The notes: generated from the sequence alone by a model not told the origin. A DNA stretch of 64,000 bases from Mycobacterium sp. ITM-2016-00317 (GCF_002968295.1 NZ_CP134399.1:1364001-1428000); one strand, 5' to 3'; positions 37,567 through 46,865 are shown, numbered from the stretch's first letter. Numbers and translations: made by a program.

Positions 37567-38925
37567 TTGCTCCTATGTCAAGCGGCGGCTGGTGTGTCGC
37601 GTTTGGGGTGGCTTTCTCGGGGGTGCTCGTCAGCGTGTAGGCGGCGGTAGACGGTGCGGGCGAGGTGGCGTTTGAGGCAGCGCAGGGCTTCCTTGGTGGC
37701 TTTGCCGTCGGCGAGACGGTTGCGGTAGTAACGCTGTCCGGCACTGTCGGTCAGTCGGATCTGTGTGATGGCGATGCGATGCAGCGCGGCGTTGAGTTGA
37801 CGATTGCCTGAGCGGTTGAGCCGGACCCGGCCCGCGGTGTTTCCGGACCAGACCGGGATCGGGGCGGTCCCGGTGTGGCGGGCGTACGCGGCCTCGCTGC
37901 GGAACCGGCTGATGGTCGCGGTCTCGCCGACGATTTTGGCCGCGGTGAGCTCACCGCAGCCAGGCAGTGCCAGCAGGGATGGGGCTACCTCGCGGACGCG
38001 CTCACCGATACGGGCAGCCAACGCGTCGATGGCCTCGGTCAGGCGCATCACGTCGGCGAGCTCATCGCGGGCCAGCTCGGCCAGCACTCCCGATTGAGTG
38101 TCCAGCCACGCGCTCAACACGGCGCAGGGATTGGCGCGGTGCAGCGATGCAGGCTTGGGTTCGGCAGCGGGATCGAGCTCATGAACCCGCTGCCGAAGGC
38201 GGTTGATCGTCGAAGTGCGCTGGCAGACAAGGTCTTCACGGCGATCAGTCAACAACTTCAGTTCACGCGAGATCGCGTCATGGGCGGCGATCGGCAGATC
38301 GGGCCGCAGCACCGCCTGCGCGACCGCCAACGCATCGATCGGATCGGACTTGCCGCGGGTTCGTGCCGAGGCGCGGCTTTGCGACATGAGTTTGGGGGCG
38401 ACCCGTACCACCGACTGACCGGCGGTAAGCAGATCACGTTCCAAACGCGCCGACAGATTGCGGCAGTCCTCGATACCCCACAGCAGGTCGTTGCCGAACT
38501 CTTGGCGCGCCCACGCCAACGCCTTGAGGTGCCCGCCCGTCGTGGCAGGTACGACCTTTTCAGCGAGTTTGCGCCCGACCGCATCAACGGCGACGAAGGT
38601 GTGAGTGCGCTTGTGTACATCGGTTCCAACGACCACCATGGACGGTGCCTTCTTTCATCAGAGGGATGAGGGTGAAGGTCGGGCTGCCGGCAGGACATAT
38701 CTCAGTGGGGGCGGTGCCACGCTCCTATCAGGTCATTTGCCGGTCGGTCCTTCCCACCTAATGTCGGCACAACGCACGAACGCCACGAAGGCAGTGTCTG
38801 CAGGAGCCAGACACCAGGTGAGAAGACCCAACCACCGCACAGCGGCACCGTCCACCCTCACACTGAGTGTCTGCGGGCGCCACGCCGAGCAATTCGGGAA
38901 GTTTGCGCACGCTCGCGCCGTGCGA
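37567..38925 (-). mobile_element. IS110-family insertion sequence (boundaries approximate)
   Basis: A single IS110 transposase ORF with ~10 nt on its 3' side and ~300 nt non-coding on its 5' side. No terminal inverted repeats are expected for this family, so ends are inferred. GAGCGTGCA (37558-37566) lies just outside one end, and the complementary-type TGCGCACGCTC (38904-38914, repeated 38926-38936) is near the other. GCTCCTAT occurs at 37569-37576 and 38721-38728, giving an alternative shorter element of about 1.15 kb. Confidence 0.6.
37578..38639 (-). CDS. IS110-family transposase
   Basis: 353 residues. The N-terminal DEDD RuvC-like domain starts VVVGTDVHKRTHTFVAVD, with the second acidic block in ARTRGKSDPIDALAVAQAVL. 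The C-terminal transposase_20 domain contains LLALPGCGELTAAKIVGETATISRF and the serine-bearing TGTAPIPVWSGNTAGRVRLNRSGNRQLNAAL. Full length and intact, so the element may be active. Confidence 0.92.
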   Translation of the reverse strand: MVVVGTDVHKRTHTFVAVDAVGRKLAEKVVPATTGGHLKALAWARQEFGNDLLWGIEDCRNLSARLERDLLTAGQSVVRVAPKLMSQSRASARTRGKSDPIDALAVAQAVLRPDLPIAAHDAISRELKLLTDRREDLVCQRTSTINRLRQRVHELDPAAEPKPASLHRANPCAVLSAWLDTQSGVLAELARDELADVMRLTEAIDALAARIGERVREVAPSLLALPGCGELTAAKIVGETATISRFRSEAAYARHTGTAPIPVWSGNTAGRVRLNRSGNRQLNAALHRIAITQIRLTDSAGQRYYRNRLADGKATKEALRCLKRHLARTVYRRLHADEHPRESHPKRDTPAAA

Positions 38926-38938
38926 TGCGCACGCTCAG
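38640..38938 (-). ncRNA. Non-coding 5' region of the IS110 element, candidate bridge RNA
   Basis: 299 bp without a gene between transposase start and the TetR stop. IS110 elements encode a structured bridge RNA in the long non-coding end, which in this group lies 5' of the transposase. A perfect stem GTGTCTG/CAGACAC with a 7-nt loop is at 38794-38814. The RNA itself, its loops and exact ends are not demonstrated. Confidence 0.35.
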
Positions 38939-39511
38939 TCAGGCGATCGGCACGCACACGTCGAGGAACGTTTTGGTCAGCGCCAACAGCACCTGCTGGA
39001 GTTCGGCGTCGTCGAGGTCGGCGATCGTCGGGTCGGTGACACAGCCGTGGACGCCGGCGATGAGCATCGAGATCGCCACCCGGGTGGCGGTGTCCGGGTC
39101 AGGGCCGAGCAGCGCTACGGCGAGCCGGTCGCCGATCCGGCGGAACTCGTCGTTGTCTTCGAGCAGCCGGTGCACGGTCGGGTCGCCGTAGAACACGCTG
39201 GAGATGCGGCGGTGCCGGATGATCAGTTCGACCATGCCGGCGGCTGCGACGTTGCGCCGGGTCGCGGCGGTCGGCAGCGTCTCGGCGATCCGCAGCAGAT
39301 GCTCGATGTCGTCGAAGACCGGTCGGACCACGGCCAGCGTGATGTCGTCTTTGGAGTGGAACTGGTAGTAGACGGCGGCCTTGGTCACCCCGAGCCGGTC
39401 GGCGATCATCTGTAGCGAGGTGCCGCTGACGCCGTAGTCGGCGAACAGTTCCAGGGCGGCCTCGAGCACCCGCTCGCGGGCGAAACCCCGGGTCGCAACC
39501 GGCTTGGCCAT
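38939..39511 (-). CDS. TetR-family regulator of the MmpL gene
   Basis: 190 residues. HTH at ~10-55: FARERVLEAALELFADYGVSGTSLQMIADRLGVTKAAVYYQFHSKDDITLAV. The C-terminal ligand domain is unspecific. It is divergent from the mmpL gene; the shared region carries four GTTAG elements, suggesting it represses mmpL and itself. Confidence 0.9.
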   Translation of the reverse strand: MAKPVATRGFARERVLEAALELFADYGVSGTSLQMIADRLGVTKAAVYYQFHSKDDITLAVVRPVFDDIEHLLRIAETLPTAATRRNVAAAGMVELIIRHRRISSVFYGDPTVHRLLEDNDEFRRIGDRLAVALLGPDPDTATRVAISMLIAGVHGCVTDPTIADLDDAELQQVLLALTKTFLDVCVPIA

Positions 39512-39590
39512 CGTTCCCCCTCGTGCACCCGCGAATCTGGGCGACTGTATCCCAGATCACTTTGCCGCTCGATCCCGCCTCAGACCACTG

Positions 39591-39643
39591 GTTAGCCTAT
39601 CGGCTTGTCTGAAGTTAGCCAGTTGGTTAGTGTAACTTGTTAG
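39591..39643. promoter_or_regulatory. GTTAG repeats, candidate TetR operator/promoter region
   Basis: GTTAG occurs at 39591, 39614, 39626 and 39639 within an AT-richer stretch between tetR and mmpL. The 39614-39630 part also contains CCA-GT-TGG symmetry. Position and repetition suggest operator sites. Confidence 0.45.
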
Positions 39644-39727
39644 TTTGCACACTCCCTGTCGAAGGCGGCTGCGCCGTAACGACTTTCGATTAACTCTTCT
39701 GGAGGAGTCGCGCGTGGACGGGTACCG

Positions 39728-39823
39728 ATGAGCCGCTTGCGCGAAGAGAATCAGGCCCGATGAGCCGCTTGCGCGAAGAGAATCAGGCCCGATGAGCCGC
39801 TTGCGCGAAGAGAATCAGGCCCG
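39728..39823 (+). repeat. Three tandem copies of a 32-bp unit over the mmpL start
   Basis: Identical units start at 39728, 39760 and 39792, each beginning ATGAGCCGCTTGCGCGAAGA. Because 32 is not a multiple of 3, each ATG is in a different frame. Copies 1 and 2 encode [11 protein letters not shown] then TGA, and each TGA overlaps the next ATG as ATGA. Only copy 3 opens the mmpL frame. Upstream, GGAGGAG (39701-39707) serves a GTG at 39714 whose 5-codon ORF also ends as ATGA over copy 1. Confidence 0.9.
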
Positions 39824-42662
39824 TCCCCACTTCTACGGCATCGCCCGGTTCATCCGTGCCTCCTCGATCCCGATCATCCTCATCTGGGTCGCGCTCGCCG
39901 CGTTCCTGAACATCTCGGTGCCGCAGCTCGAAGAGGTCGGCAAGCAGCGGTCGGTGTCGATGAGCCCCGACGACGCGCCCGCGGTCATCTCGATGGAACA
40001 CATCGGCAAGGTGTTCCAGGAGTACGAGTCCAACAGCTCGGTGATGATCGTGCTGGAGGGGCAGGAGACTCTCGGCGACGACACCCGCAGCTACTACGCG
40101 GACCTGATCAGCGCGCTGGAAGCCGATACCAAACACGTCGAGCACGTCCAGGACCTCTGGAGCGACCCGCTGACCGCGGCAGGCGCCCAGAGCGCGGACG
40201 GCAAATCCACCTATTTCCAGGTCTATCTCGCGGGCAACCAGGGCGAGGCGCTGGCCAACGAGTCGGTGCGCGCAGTGCAGGAGCTGGTGGCCGAGAGCCA
40301 GCCGCCGGCAGGGGTGCAGGCCTACGTCACCGGCGCGTCGGCGCTGGCCTCCGAACAGGAGGAGGCCGGCCACAGCAGCATGCGGATGGTCGAGGCGCTG
40401 ACCTTCCTGGTCATCACGATCATGCTGGTGCTGTTCTTCCGCTCGATCGTCACCACGCTGCTGATCCTGGTGATGGTCGGGCTGAGCCTGATGACCGTGC
40501 GTGGCGCGGTGGCGTTCCTCGGCTTCCACGACATCATCGGGCTGTCGACGTTCGCGACCAGCCTGCTGGTGACGCTGGCCATCGCGATCGCGGTGGACTA
40601 CGCGATCTTCCTGATCGGCCGCTATCAGGAGGCGAGGTCGGCCGGGGAGAGCACGGAGTCGGCGTACTACACGATGTTCGGCGGCACCGCGCACGTGATC
40701 GTCGGCTCCGGCCTGACGATCGCCGGGGCCACGTTCTGCCTGAGCTTCACCCGGTTGCCGTACTTCCAGAGCCTCGGCGTGCCGCTGGCCCTGGGCATGC
40801 TGGTGCTGATCGCGGTGGCGATGACGTTCGGGCCCGCGGTGGTGACGATCGCGAGCAAGTTCGGGCTGCTGGAACCCAAGCGCGCCATGAAGGTGCGCAC
40901 CTGGCGCAAGATCGGCGCGATGACCGTGCGCTGGCCTGCCGCGATCCTGGTGGCCAGCGTCGCGGTCTCCCTGATCGGCCTGCTGGCCCTGCCCGGCTAT
41001 CAGACCAGCTACAACGACCGCAATTACCTGCCCGATGACATCCAGTCCAACATCGGTTACGCCGCGGCCGAGCGGCACTTCTCCCCGGCGCGCCTCAATC
41101 CCGAGGTGCTGATGATCGAGACCGACCACGACCTGCGCAACCCGGCCGACTTCATCGTCATCGAGAAGATCGCCAAGGCGCTGTTCGCCGTCGAGGGCAT
41201 CGGCCGGGTGCAGACCATCACCCGTCCCGACGGCAAACCGATCAAGAGCACCACGATCCCGTACGCCATGAGCCGCCAGAGCACCACCCAGCAGCTCAAC
41301 GAGAAGTACATGCTGGACCGGATGGACGACATGCTCGTCCAGGCGGAGTCGCTGCAAACCACCATCAACACGATGGAGAAGATGCAGAGCCTCATGACGC
41401 AGATGTCGGAGATCACCAACAGCATGGTGACCAAGACGAAGACCATGGCGGTCGACATCACCGAGCTGCGGGACCACATCGCCGACCTGGACGACTTCAT
41501 CCGGCCGATCCGTAACTACTTCTACTGGGAACCGCACTGCTACAACATCCCGGTCTGTCACTCGATGCGGTCGCTGTTCGACCTGATCGACGGCACCAAC
41601 CTGCTGACCGACAACGTCCAGGACCTGGTCCCGGACCTTGAGCGGATGGCCGCGATCATGCCCGAACTGATCGCGCTGCTGCCGTCGCAGATCGAGTCGA
41701 TGAAGTCGCAGCGCATCAACATGCTCACGCAGTATCAGACGCAGAACTCGCAGCTGGAGGCCGGCGCCGAGATGCAGGTCGATGCCGGCGCGATGGGCGA
41801 CGCGTTCAACGACGCCTGGAACGCCGACTCGTTCTACCTGCCCCCTGAGGCCTTCGACAACGCCGACTTCCAGAGCGGCATCGAGCAGTTCATCTCACCC
41901 GACGGCAAGGCGGTGCGCTTCATCATCGCCCACGAGGGTGACCCGCTGTCGCCCGACGGCATCGAGAAGATCGACGGGTTGAAGGTCGCGGCCAAGGAGG
42001 CCGTCAAGGGCACCCCGCTGGAGGGGTCGAAGATCTACCTCGGCGGTACCGCGGCGACGTTCAAAGACATGGCCGACGGCACCAAGTACGACCTGCTGAT
42101 CGCCGGGATCGCCGCCATCTGCCTGATCTTCATCATCATGCTGATCCTGACCAGGGCGGTCATCGCCGCGGCGGTGATCGTCGGCACGGTGGTGCTGTCC
42201 CTGGGGGCGTCGTTCGGCTTGTCGGTGCTGGTCTGGCAGCACATCATCGGCATCGAACTGCACTGGATGGTGCTGCCGATGGCGGTGATCATCCTGCTGG
42301 CCGTGGGTGCGGACTACAACCTGCTGGTGGTGGCCCGACTCAAGGAAGAGGTCCACGCGGGTCTGCAGACCGGCCTGATCCGGACGATGGGCGGCAGCGG
42401 GTCGGTGGTCACCGCGGCGGGCATGGTCTTCGCGCTGACCATGATGACCATGGCGGTCAGCGACCTGACGATCATCGGCCAGGTCGGCACGACGATCGGC
42501 ATGGGCCTGATCTTCGACACGCTGGTGATCCGGTCGTTCATGACGCCGTCGATCGCGGCGCTGCTGGGCCGGTGGTTCTGGTGGCCGCAGAAGATCCGGT
42601 ACCGGCCGGTGCCCTCGCCGTGGCCCGCCGCGGCGGCACGGCCCGCCCAGACCGAAAGCTAG
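39792..42662 (+). CDS. MmpL-family RND transporter (MmpL4/5-like)
   Basis: 956 residues. One N-terminal membrane helix ([14 protein letters not shown]) leads to a porter domain, then five helices at ~195-370 with the MmpL signature [18 protein letters not shown] second porter domain with a long coiled part (~470-610) follows, then helices at ~770-940 with the paired [17 protein letters not shown]. It exports lipids or siderophores in proton-coupled fashion. No MmpS partner gene is adjacent. Start is set by copy 3 of the 32-bp repeat. Confidence 0.93.
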   Translation: MSRLREENQARPHFYGIARFIRASSIPIILIWVALAAFLNISVPQLEEVGKQRSVSMSPDDAPAVISMEHIGKVFQEYESNSSVMIVLEGQETLGDDTRSYYADLISALEADTKHVEHVQDLWSDPLTAAGAQSADGKSTYFQVYLAGNQGEALANESVRAVQELVAESQPPAGVQAYVTGASALASEQEEAGHSSMRMVEALTFLVITIMLVLFFRSIVTTLLILVMVGLSLMTVRGAVAFLGFHDIIGLSTFATSLLVTLAIAIAVDYAIFLIGRYQEARSAGESTESAYYTMFGGTAHVIVGSGLTIAGATFCLSFTRLPYFQSLGVPLALGMLVLIAVAMTFGPAVVTIASKFGLLEPKRAMKVRTWRKIGAMTVRWPAAILVASVAVSLIGLLALPGYQTSYNDRNYLPDDIQSNIGYAAAERHFSPARLNPEVLMIETDHDLRNPADFIVIEKIAKALFAVEGIGRVQTITRPDGKPIKSTTIPYAMSRQSTTQQLNEKYMLDRMDDMLVQAESLQTTINTMEKMQSLMTQMSEITNSMVTKTKTMAVDITELRDHIADLDDFIRPIRNYFYWEPHCYNIPVCHSMRSLFDLIDGTNLLTDNVQDLVPDLERMAAIMPELIALLPSQIESMKSQRINMLTQYQTQNSQLEAGAEMQVDAGAMGDAFNDAWNADSFYLPPEAFDNADFQSGIEQFISPDGKAVRFIIAHEGDPLSPDGIEKIDGLKVAAKEAVKGTPLEGSKIYLGGTAATFKDMADGTKYDLLIAGIAAICLIFIIMLILTRAVIAAAVIVGTVVLSLGASFGLSVLVWQHIIGIELHWMVLPMAVIILLAVGADYNLLVVARLKEEVHAGLQTGLIRTMGGSGSVVTAAGMVFALTMMTMAVSDLTIIGQVGTTIGMGLIFDTLVIRSFMTPSIAALLGRWFWWPQKIRYRPVPSPWPAAAARPAQTES

Positions 42663-43270
42663 CCGGCGCTGCCCACGTAGACGATGCCGGACGGCTGCGC
42701 GGTGGTCGCGGCGGCGGCGACGGCGGGCACCATCACGGTGTCGTCGGTCATCTCCGCGGAGACCACGGTGAAGCCGATGCCGGCGTGCGCGAACTCCGAC
42801 CGCATGCCGTAGAGCGCGGTCTCGCCGGCCCGCTGGCTCGCCGCGATCCCGGCGTAGCCCTTCGGCACTGCCTTGTGCGGGTAGAAGTGGGCCTGGTGGC
42901 TGGTGACGAACACGATCCGGGCGCTGGCCGGCATCAGCGGCATCGCCGTTCTCGCGAGCCGCCGTGCCGCGCCGCCGTCGACCAGGCCGCCGGACCCGGC
43001 GAGGATCAGCACGTCCAGTCGGCCGAAGCGGGCCCGGACGGTGTCGATCATCGCCGCGACGGCGAACTCGTCGTGGACGTCGGCGGCGATCGTCGACGCG
43101 TGTCCGCCTGCGGCCCGGATCGCCCGGGCGACGTCCTCGGCGCGCCCGGACTTTCCGCCGTGGTGGACGACGACGTGGGTGTCGGGCCCGGCGACGCGCC
43201 GGGCCACGTCGGCGCCGACGCCGTTCGATGCGCCGGTGACCAGGATGATCCGCTCAGGGGACTGCAGCAT
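42659..43270 (-). CDS. Short-chain dehydrogenase/reductase-like protein
   Basis: 203 residues, short for an SDR. The [15 protein letters not shown] cofactor loop is present, and the active-site region is [13 protein letters not shown]; the usual YxxxK is not clear (possibly replaced by YAGIAASQ). Activity is therefore uncertain. It is convergent with mmpL, with a 4-nt stop overlap. Confidence 0.78.
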   Translation of the reverse strand: MLQSPERIILVTGASNGVGADVARRVAGPDTHVVVHHGGKSGRAEDVARAIRAAGGHASTIAADVHDEFAVAAMIDTVRARFGRLDVLILAGSGGLVDGGAARRLARTAMPLMPASARIVFVTSHQAHFYPHKAVPKGYAGIAASQRAGETALYGMRSEFAHAGIGFTVVSAEMTDDTVMVPAVAAAATTAQPSGIVYVGSAG

Positions 43271-43389
43271 GAGGGTTCCTTCCGTAGCGACGGCCGCTTT
43301 CGAGTCACCCTACACGCAATCTAAGAAAGTTAAGGGAACAATAAGGTCACCGTAAGGCGATTGGTGGACCGCCGCCGATCACGCGGTGG

Positions 43390-44136
43390 TCAGAACTGGT
43401 GCTCACCGCCGTCGATGTCGATGTTCGCGCCGTAGATGAAGCTGCTGTCGGCCGACGCCAGGAACGCCACGGCGCCTGCCACTTCCTGGGGACGTCCCAG
43501 CCGTCCGATCGGCACGCCCTTGGCCATCTCCGCCTTGAACCCCGCCGCGTCTTCCGGCCCGACGGCCTTGTCGGGCGCCGGGGTGTCGATCGAGCCCGGC
43601 GAGACCGCGTTCACCCGAATGCCCCGGTCCTTGAGTTCGTTGGCCCAGCTGCGCACGAGCGAGCGCACGGCGGCCTTGGACGCCGAGTAGAGGCCGAAGT
43701 TCGGCCAACCGTCGTCGGCGCGGATGGACGAGTTCACGATCACGGCCGCGCCGTCGTTGAGCAGCGGCACCGCCTTCTGCACCGTGAGCCATGTTCCGCG
43801 CACATTGATGTCGAAATTCTGCTCGTAGTCCTGCTCGGTGGCGTGGGTCAGCGGCCCGATGACCGCCAGGCCGGCGTTGGCGAACAGCACGTCGAGGCCC
43901 TGGCCGCGCTCCCGGACAGCGTCGTAGAGCCGATCGAGATCGGCGGCACTCGCGATGTCGCCCACCACCGGGGTGGCCGCGGAGCCGATCTGCGCGGCGG
44001 CCGCATCCAGTGCCGCCTGTTGCCGGCCGGTGATGAAGACGTGGGCGCCTTCGTCGGCGAGTCGTTGTGCCGCAGCCAGTCCGATGCCGCTGCTGCCGCC
44101 GGTGACGACCGCGGTCTTGCCCTCGAGTGTTCCCAT
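43390..44136 (-). CDS. SDR-family oxidoreductase
   Basis: 248 residues of classical SDR: GGSSGIGLAAAQRLADEGAHVFITGR, NAG motif (LFANAGLAVIG), catalytic Ser in VNSSIR and YSASK, then SPGSIDTP. NAD(P)-dependent, substrate unknown. It is divergent from a TetR gene, with three ACCGATCGGT palindromes in between, so it is almost surely under its control. Confidence 0.92.
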   Translation of the reverse strand: MGTLEGKTAVVTGGSSGIGLAAAQRLADEGAHVFITGRQQAALDAAAAQIGSAATPVVGDIASAADLDRLYDAVRERGQGLDVLFANAGLAVIGPLTHATEQDYEQNFDINVRGTWLTVQKAVPLLNDGAAVIVNSSIRADDGWPNFGLYSASKAAVRSLVRSWANELKDRGIRVNAVSPGSIDTPAPDKAVGPEDAAGFKAEMAKGVPIGRLGRPQEVAGAVAFLASADSSFIYGANIDIDGGEHQF

Positions 44137-44157
44137 GCGATGACTCCATTCTTTTGT

Positions 44158-44245
44158 ACCGATCGGTGCACAATTAACGTAGCACTTCTGGACCGATCGG
44201 TACTTAATTGCTGAGGGGGTGCGATCCGGTTCCCTACCGATCGGT
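44158..44245. promoter_or_regulatory. Three ACCGATCGGT operator palindromes
   Basis: Exact 10-bp palindromes at 44158-44167, 44192-44201 and 44236-44245, spaced 34 and 44 bp, between the SDR (44136, minus) and tetR (44271, plus). Flanks are similar (TACCGATCGGTGCA in copies 1 and 3). Typical TetR-operator arrangement with one site near each start. Confidence 0.8.
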
Positions 44246-44270
44246 GCAGAAGGGGTAGGATCGCCGCCAA

Positions 44271-44879
44271 ATGGGATCGCCGAGAACGTCTTCGATCGGC
44301 CGACCCAGAAGCTTCGACACCGACGAGGCTCTGGACCGGGCCATGCTGGTGTTCTGGGAACGTGGCTTCGAAGGTGCCTCGCTGACCGATCTGACCGAAG
44401 CCATGGGCATCACCCGCACCAGCATGTACGCGGCGTTCGGCAACAAAGAGGAGCTGTTCCAGGCGGCCGTGCGCCGATACCTCGCCGGGCCGGGCGGCTA
44501 TCTCACCGCCGCGCTGGCGGAGCCGACCGCGCGTGGGGTGGCCGAGGCGTTCCTGCGAGGTGCGGTGCGCACCACCACACGTCCCGACGGTCCCGCAGGA
44601 TGTCTGGTCGTACAGGGCTCACTGGCGGCGGGGACGGCCGGGCAACCGGCGCGCGACGCGCTGATCGAGTGCCGCGAAGAGACGGTGTCACACCTGCGCG
44701 AGCGGTTCCGCCGGGCGGTCAAGGACGGTGACCTACCCCCGGAGGCCGATGCGGGGCTGCTGGCCCGCTATGTGATGACCGTGGCGAACGGGATCGCGGT
44801 CCAGGCCACCAACGGCGTCGGGCGCCGAGAACTACAGCGGCTGGCCGACATGGCGCTGCGGCACTGGCCGCTGCTCTGA
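44271..44879 (+). CDS. TetR-family regulator (AcrR/NemR-like)
   Basis: 202 residues. N-terminal GRPRSFDTDEALDRAMLVFWERGFEGASLTDLTEAMGITRTSMYAAFGNKEELF is the HTH, and GPAGCLVVQGSLAAG is typical of TetR_C_33-like members. It probably binds the three palindromes upstream and controls itself and the divergent SDR. Confidence 0.92.
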   Translation: MGSPRTSSIGRPRSFDTDEALDRAMLVFWERGFEGASLTDLTEAMGITRTSMYAAFGNKEELFQAAVRRYLAGPGGYLTAALAEPTARGVAEAFLRGAVRTTTRPDGPAGCLVVQGSLAAGTAGQPARDALIECREETVSHLRERFRRAVKDGDLPPEADAGLLARYVMTVANGIAVQATNGVGRRELQRLADMALRHWPLL

Positions 44880-44881
44880 CG

Positions 44882-45360
44882 CTAGGCCCCGGGGCCCACG
44901 TTGCCGGCCGGGTCCGCAAGTCGTGCACGTACTCCGGTGGCGCACCGGCGATTTCGGCTGCATCGGCCATCACGCCGAGATAGCGAGCCGACGGGATGCC
45001 GCCCTCCCACGCGTCGAGCACATACAGCCACGCCAGCACCGGTTCCAGTGCGGTGTCCGAGGAGAACCCGGAAGTGCGGTCCACCCGGCACCGGATCTTC
45101 TTGTGGAAGCCGAGTTCGGAACCCTCCCAGCGGTCGAGGTTCTCCTCGTCCTCCTTGGTCACGTCGTAGAGCACGACGAACACCTTCGACGTCGGATCCT
45201 CGACGATGGTGGCCAGCGCGCCCTCCCACGTAATGTCCGCGCCGCCGAACGTCAGCCGCCACCCGTGCAACCAGCCCGTCCCGGCCATCGGGGAGTGCGG
45301 CGCCCGCTGCAGCATCTGGTCCGGATGCATATTCGATCCGTAGGCGGCGTAGATCGGCAC
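44882..45360 (-). CDS. Gamma-glutamylcyclotransferase-like protein (Rv3304-like), apparent -1 frameshift at the C-terminus
   Basis: MPIYAAYGSNMHPDQMLQRAP is the GGCT-fold YGSN substrate loop, and the Glu in WEGSELGFHKK fits the catalytic acid. The frame is intact to YVHDLRTRP. The expected ending GNVGPGA-stop is in the neighbouring frame, reached by restoring one base at 44901-44912; this gives about 159 residues. Left unshifted, the ORF runs to 44719 antisense to tetR, which is implausible. Confidence 0.82.
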
Positions 45361-45452
45361 GCGAGAAGCTTAGACGTACCGACGGCTTCCGGCGGGACCT
45401 GGACGGCCGAGCTGTCCACGCCACGGCTACCTCCGTGGCCTAGGTTTGAACC

Positions 45453-46865
45453 GTGGTAACGCGCATCGTGATCATCGGCGGAGGGCCAGCGGGATACGAG
45501 GCGGCTCTGGTGGCGGCCGCCCGGGGCCGCGACGTCACCCAGGTGACGGTGATCGACCAGGACGGCCTCGGCGGGGCGTGCGTGCTCTATGACTGCGTGC
45601 CGTCCAAGACGCTGATCGCCGCGACCGGCGTGCGCACCGAGCTGCGCCGCGCCGAGGGGCTGGGCTATGACATCGGCATCGAGGACGCGAAGATCTCGCT
45701 GCCGCTGATCAACAACCGCGTCAAGACACTGGCCGCGTCGCAGTCGGCCGACATCGGCAGTCAACTCCTCAACCAGGGCGTCACCATCATCGGCGGCCGC
45801 GGCGAGCTCGTCGACGACATCGCCGGCATGGCCCACCACCGGGTGAAGGTCACCACCAACGACGGCAAGGTCGGCGTGCTCAAGGCCGACGTCGTGCTGA
45901 TCGCCACCGGCGCCAGCCCGCGGGTGCTGCCCAACGCGGTGCCCGACGGCGAGCGGATCCTGACCTGGCGCCAGGTCTACGACCTGACCGAACTGCCCAG
46001 CCACCTGATCATCGTCGGCTCCGGGGTCACGGGCGCGGAGTTCTGCAACGCCTACACCGAACTCGGCGTGCGGGTGACCGTGGTGGCCAGCCGCGACCAG
46101 ATCCTGCCGCACGAGGACTCCGACGCGGCGGCCGTGCTGGAAGAGGTGTTCAACGAGCGCGGTGTGACGCTGGTCAAGAACGCCCGCGCCGACTCGGTCA
46201 CCCGCACCGACACCGGTGTCCGGGTCGCGATCGCCGACGGCCGCGTCGTCGAGGGCAGCCACGCGCTGATGACGGTCGGCTCCGTGCCGAACACCGAGCA
46301 CCTGGGTCTGGAGCGCGTCGGCATCGAACTCAAACCCGGCGGCTACATCCCCGTCGACCGGGTGTCGCGCACCCCGGCCACCGGGGTCTACGCCGCGGGG
46401 GACTGCACCGGTCTGCTGCCGCTGGCCTCGGTGGCCGCCATGCAGGGCCGCATCGCGATGTACCACGCGCTGGGGGAGGGCGTCTCACCGATCCGGCTGC
46501 GTACGGTCGCGTCGGCGACGTTCACCCGGCCCGAGATCGCTGCGGTCGGCATCCCGCAGTCGGCGATCGACGACGGCAGCGTGCCGGCCCGCACGCTGGT
46601 GCTGCCGCTGAGCACCAACGCCCGCGCGAAGATGTCGCTGCTGCGACACGGCTTCGTGAAGATCTTCTGCCAGGCCACCGGTGTGGTGATCGGCGGGGTC
46701 GTGGTGGCCCCGATCGCCTCGGAGCTGATCCTGCCGATCGCGCTGGCCGTGCAGAACCGCATCTCGGTGACCGACCTGGCGCAGACGCTGTCGGTGTATC
46801 CGTCGCTGTCGGGATCGATCGTGGAGGCCGCCCGTCGGCTGATGGCGCACGACGATCTGGACTGA
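45453..46865 (+). CDS. lpdA: LpdA-type flavoprotein disulfide reductase (quinone reductase)
   Basis: 470 residues. FAD motif IIGGGPAGYEAAL, redox pair CVLYDC (C-x4-C), NAD motif IVGSGVTGAEFC and GYIPVDR/AGDCTG are present. The C-terminal active-site His-Glu of true lipoamide dehydrogenases is replaced (SVYPSLSGS), as in mycobacterial LpdA, which acts as an NAD(P)H quinone reductase. Starts GTG 45453, divergent from the Rv3304-like gene, and precedes glpD2. Confidence 0.93.
   Translation: MVTRIVIIGGGPAGYEAALVAAARGRDVTQVTVIDQDGLGGACVLYDCVPSKTLIAATGVRTELRRAEGLGYDIGIEDAKISLPLINNRVKTLAASQSADIGSQLLNQGVTIIGGRGELVDDIAGMAHHRVKVTTNDGKVGVLKADVVLIATGASPRVLPNAVPDGERILTWRQVYDLTELPSHLIIVGSGVTGAEFCNAYTELGVRVTVVASRDQILPHEDSDAAAVLEEVFNERGVTLVKNARADSVTRTDTGVRVAIADGRVVEGSHALMTVGSVPNTEHLGLERVGIELKPGGYIPVDRVSRTPATGVYAAGDCTGLLPLASVAAMQGRIAMYHALGEGVSPIRLRTVASATFTRPEIAAVGIPQSAIDDGSVPARTLVLPLSTNARAKMSLLRHGFVKIFCQATGVVIGGVVVAPIASELILPIALAVQNRISVTDLAQTLSVYPSLSGSIVEAARRLMAHDDLD

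Noticed and set aside
39783..41561. 592-codon minus-strand ORF opposite mmpL
   Set aside because: Asp/Arg/His-rich shadow; mmpL on the plus strand has full family motifs.
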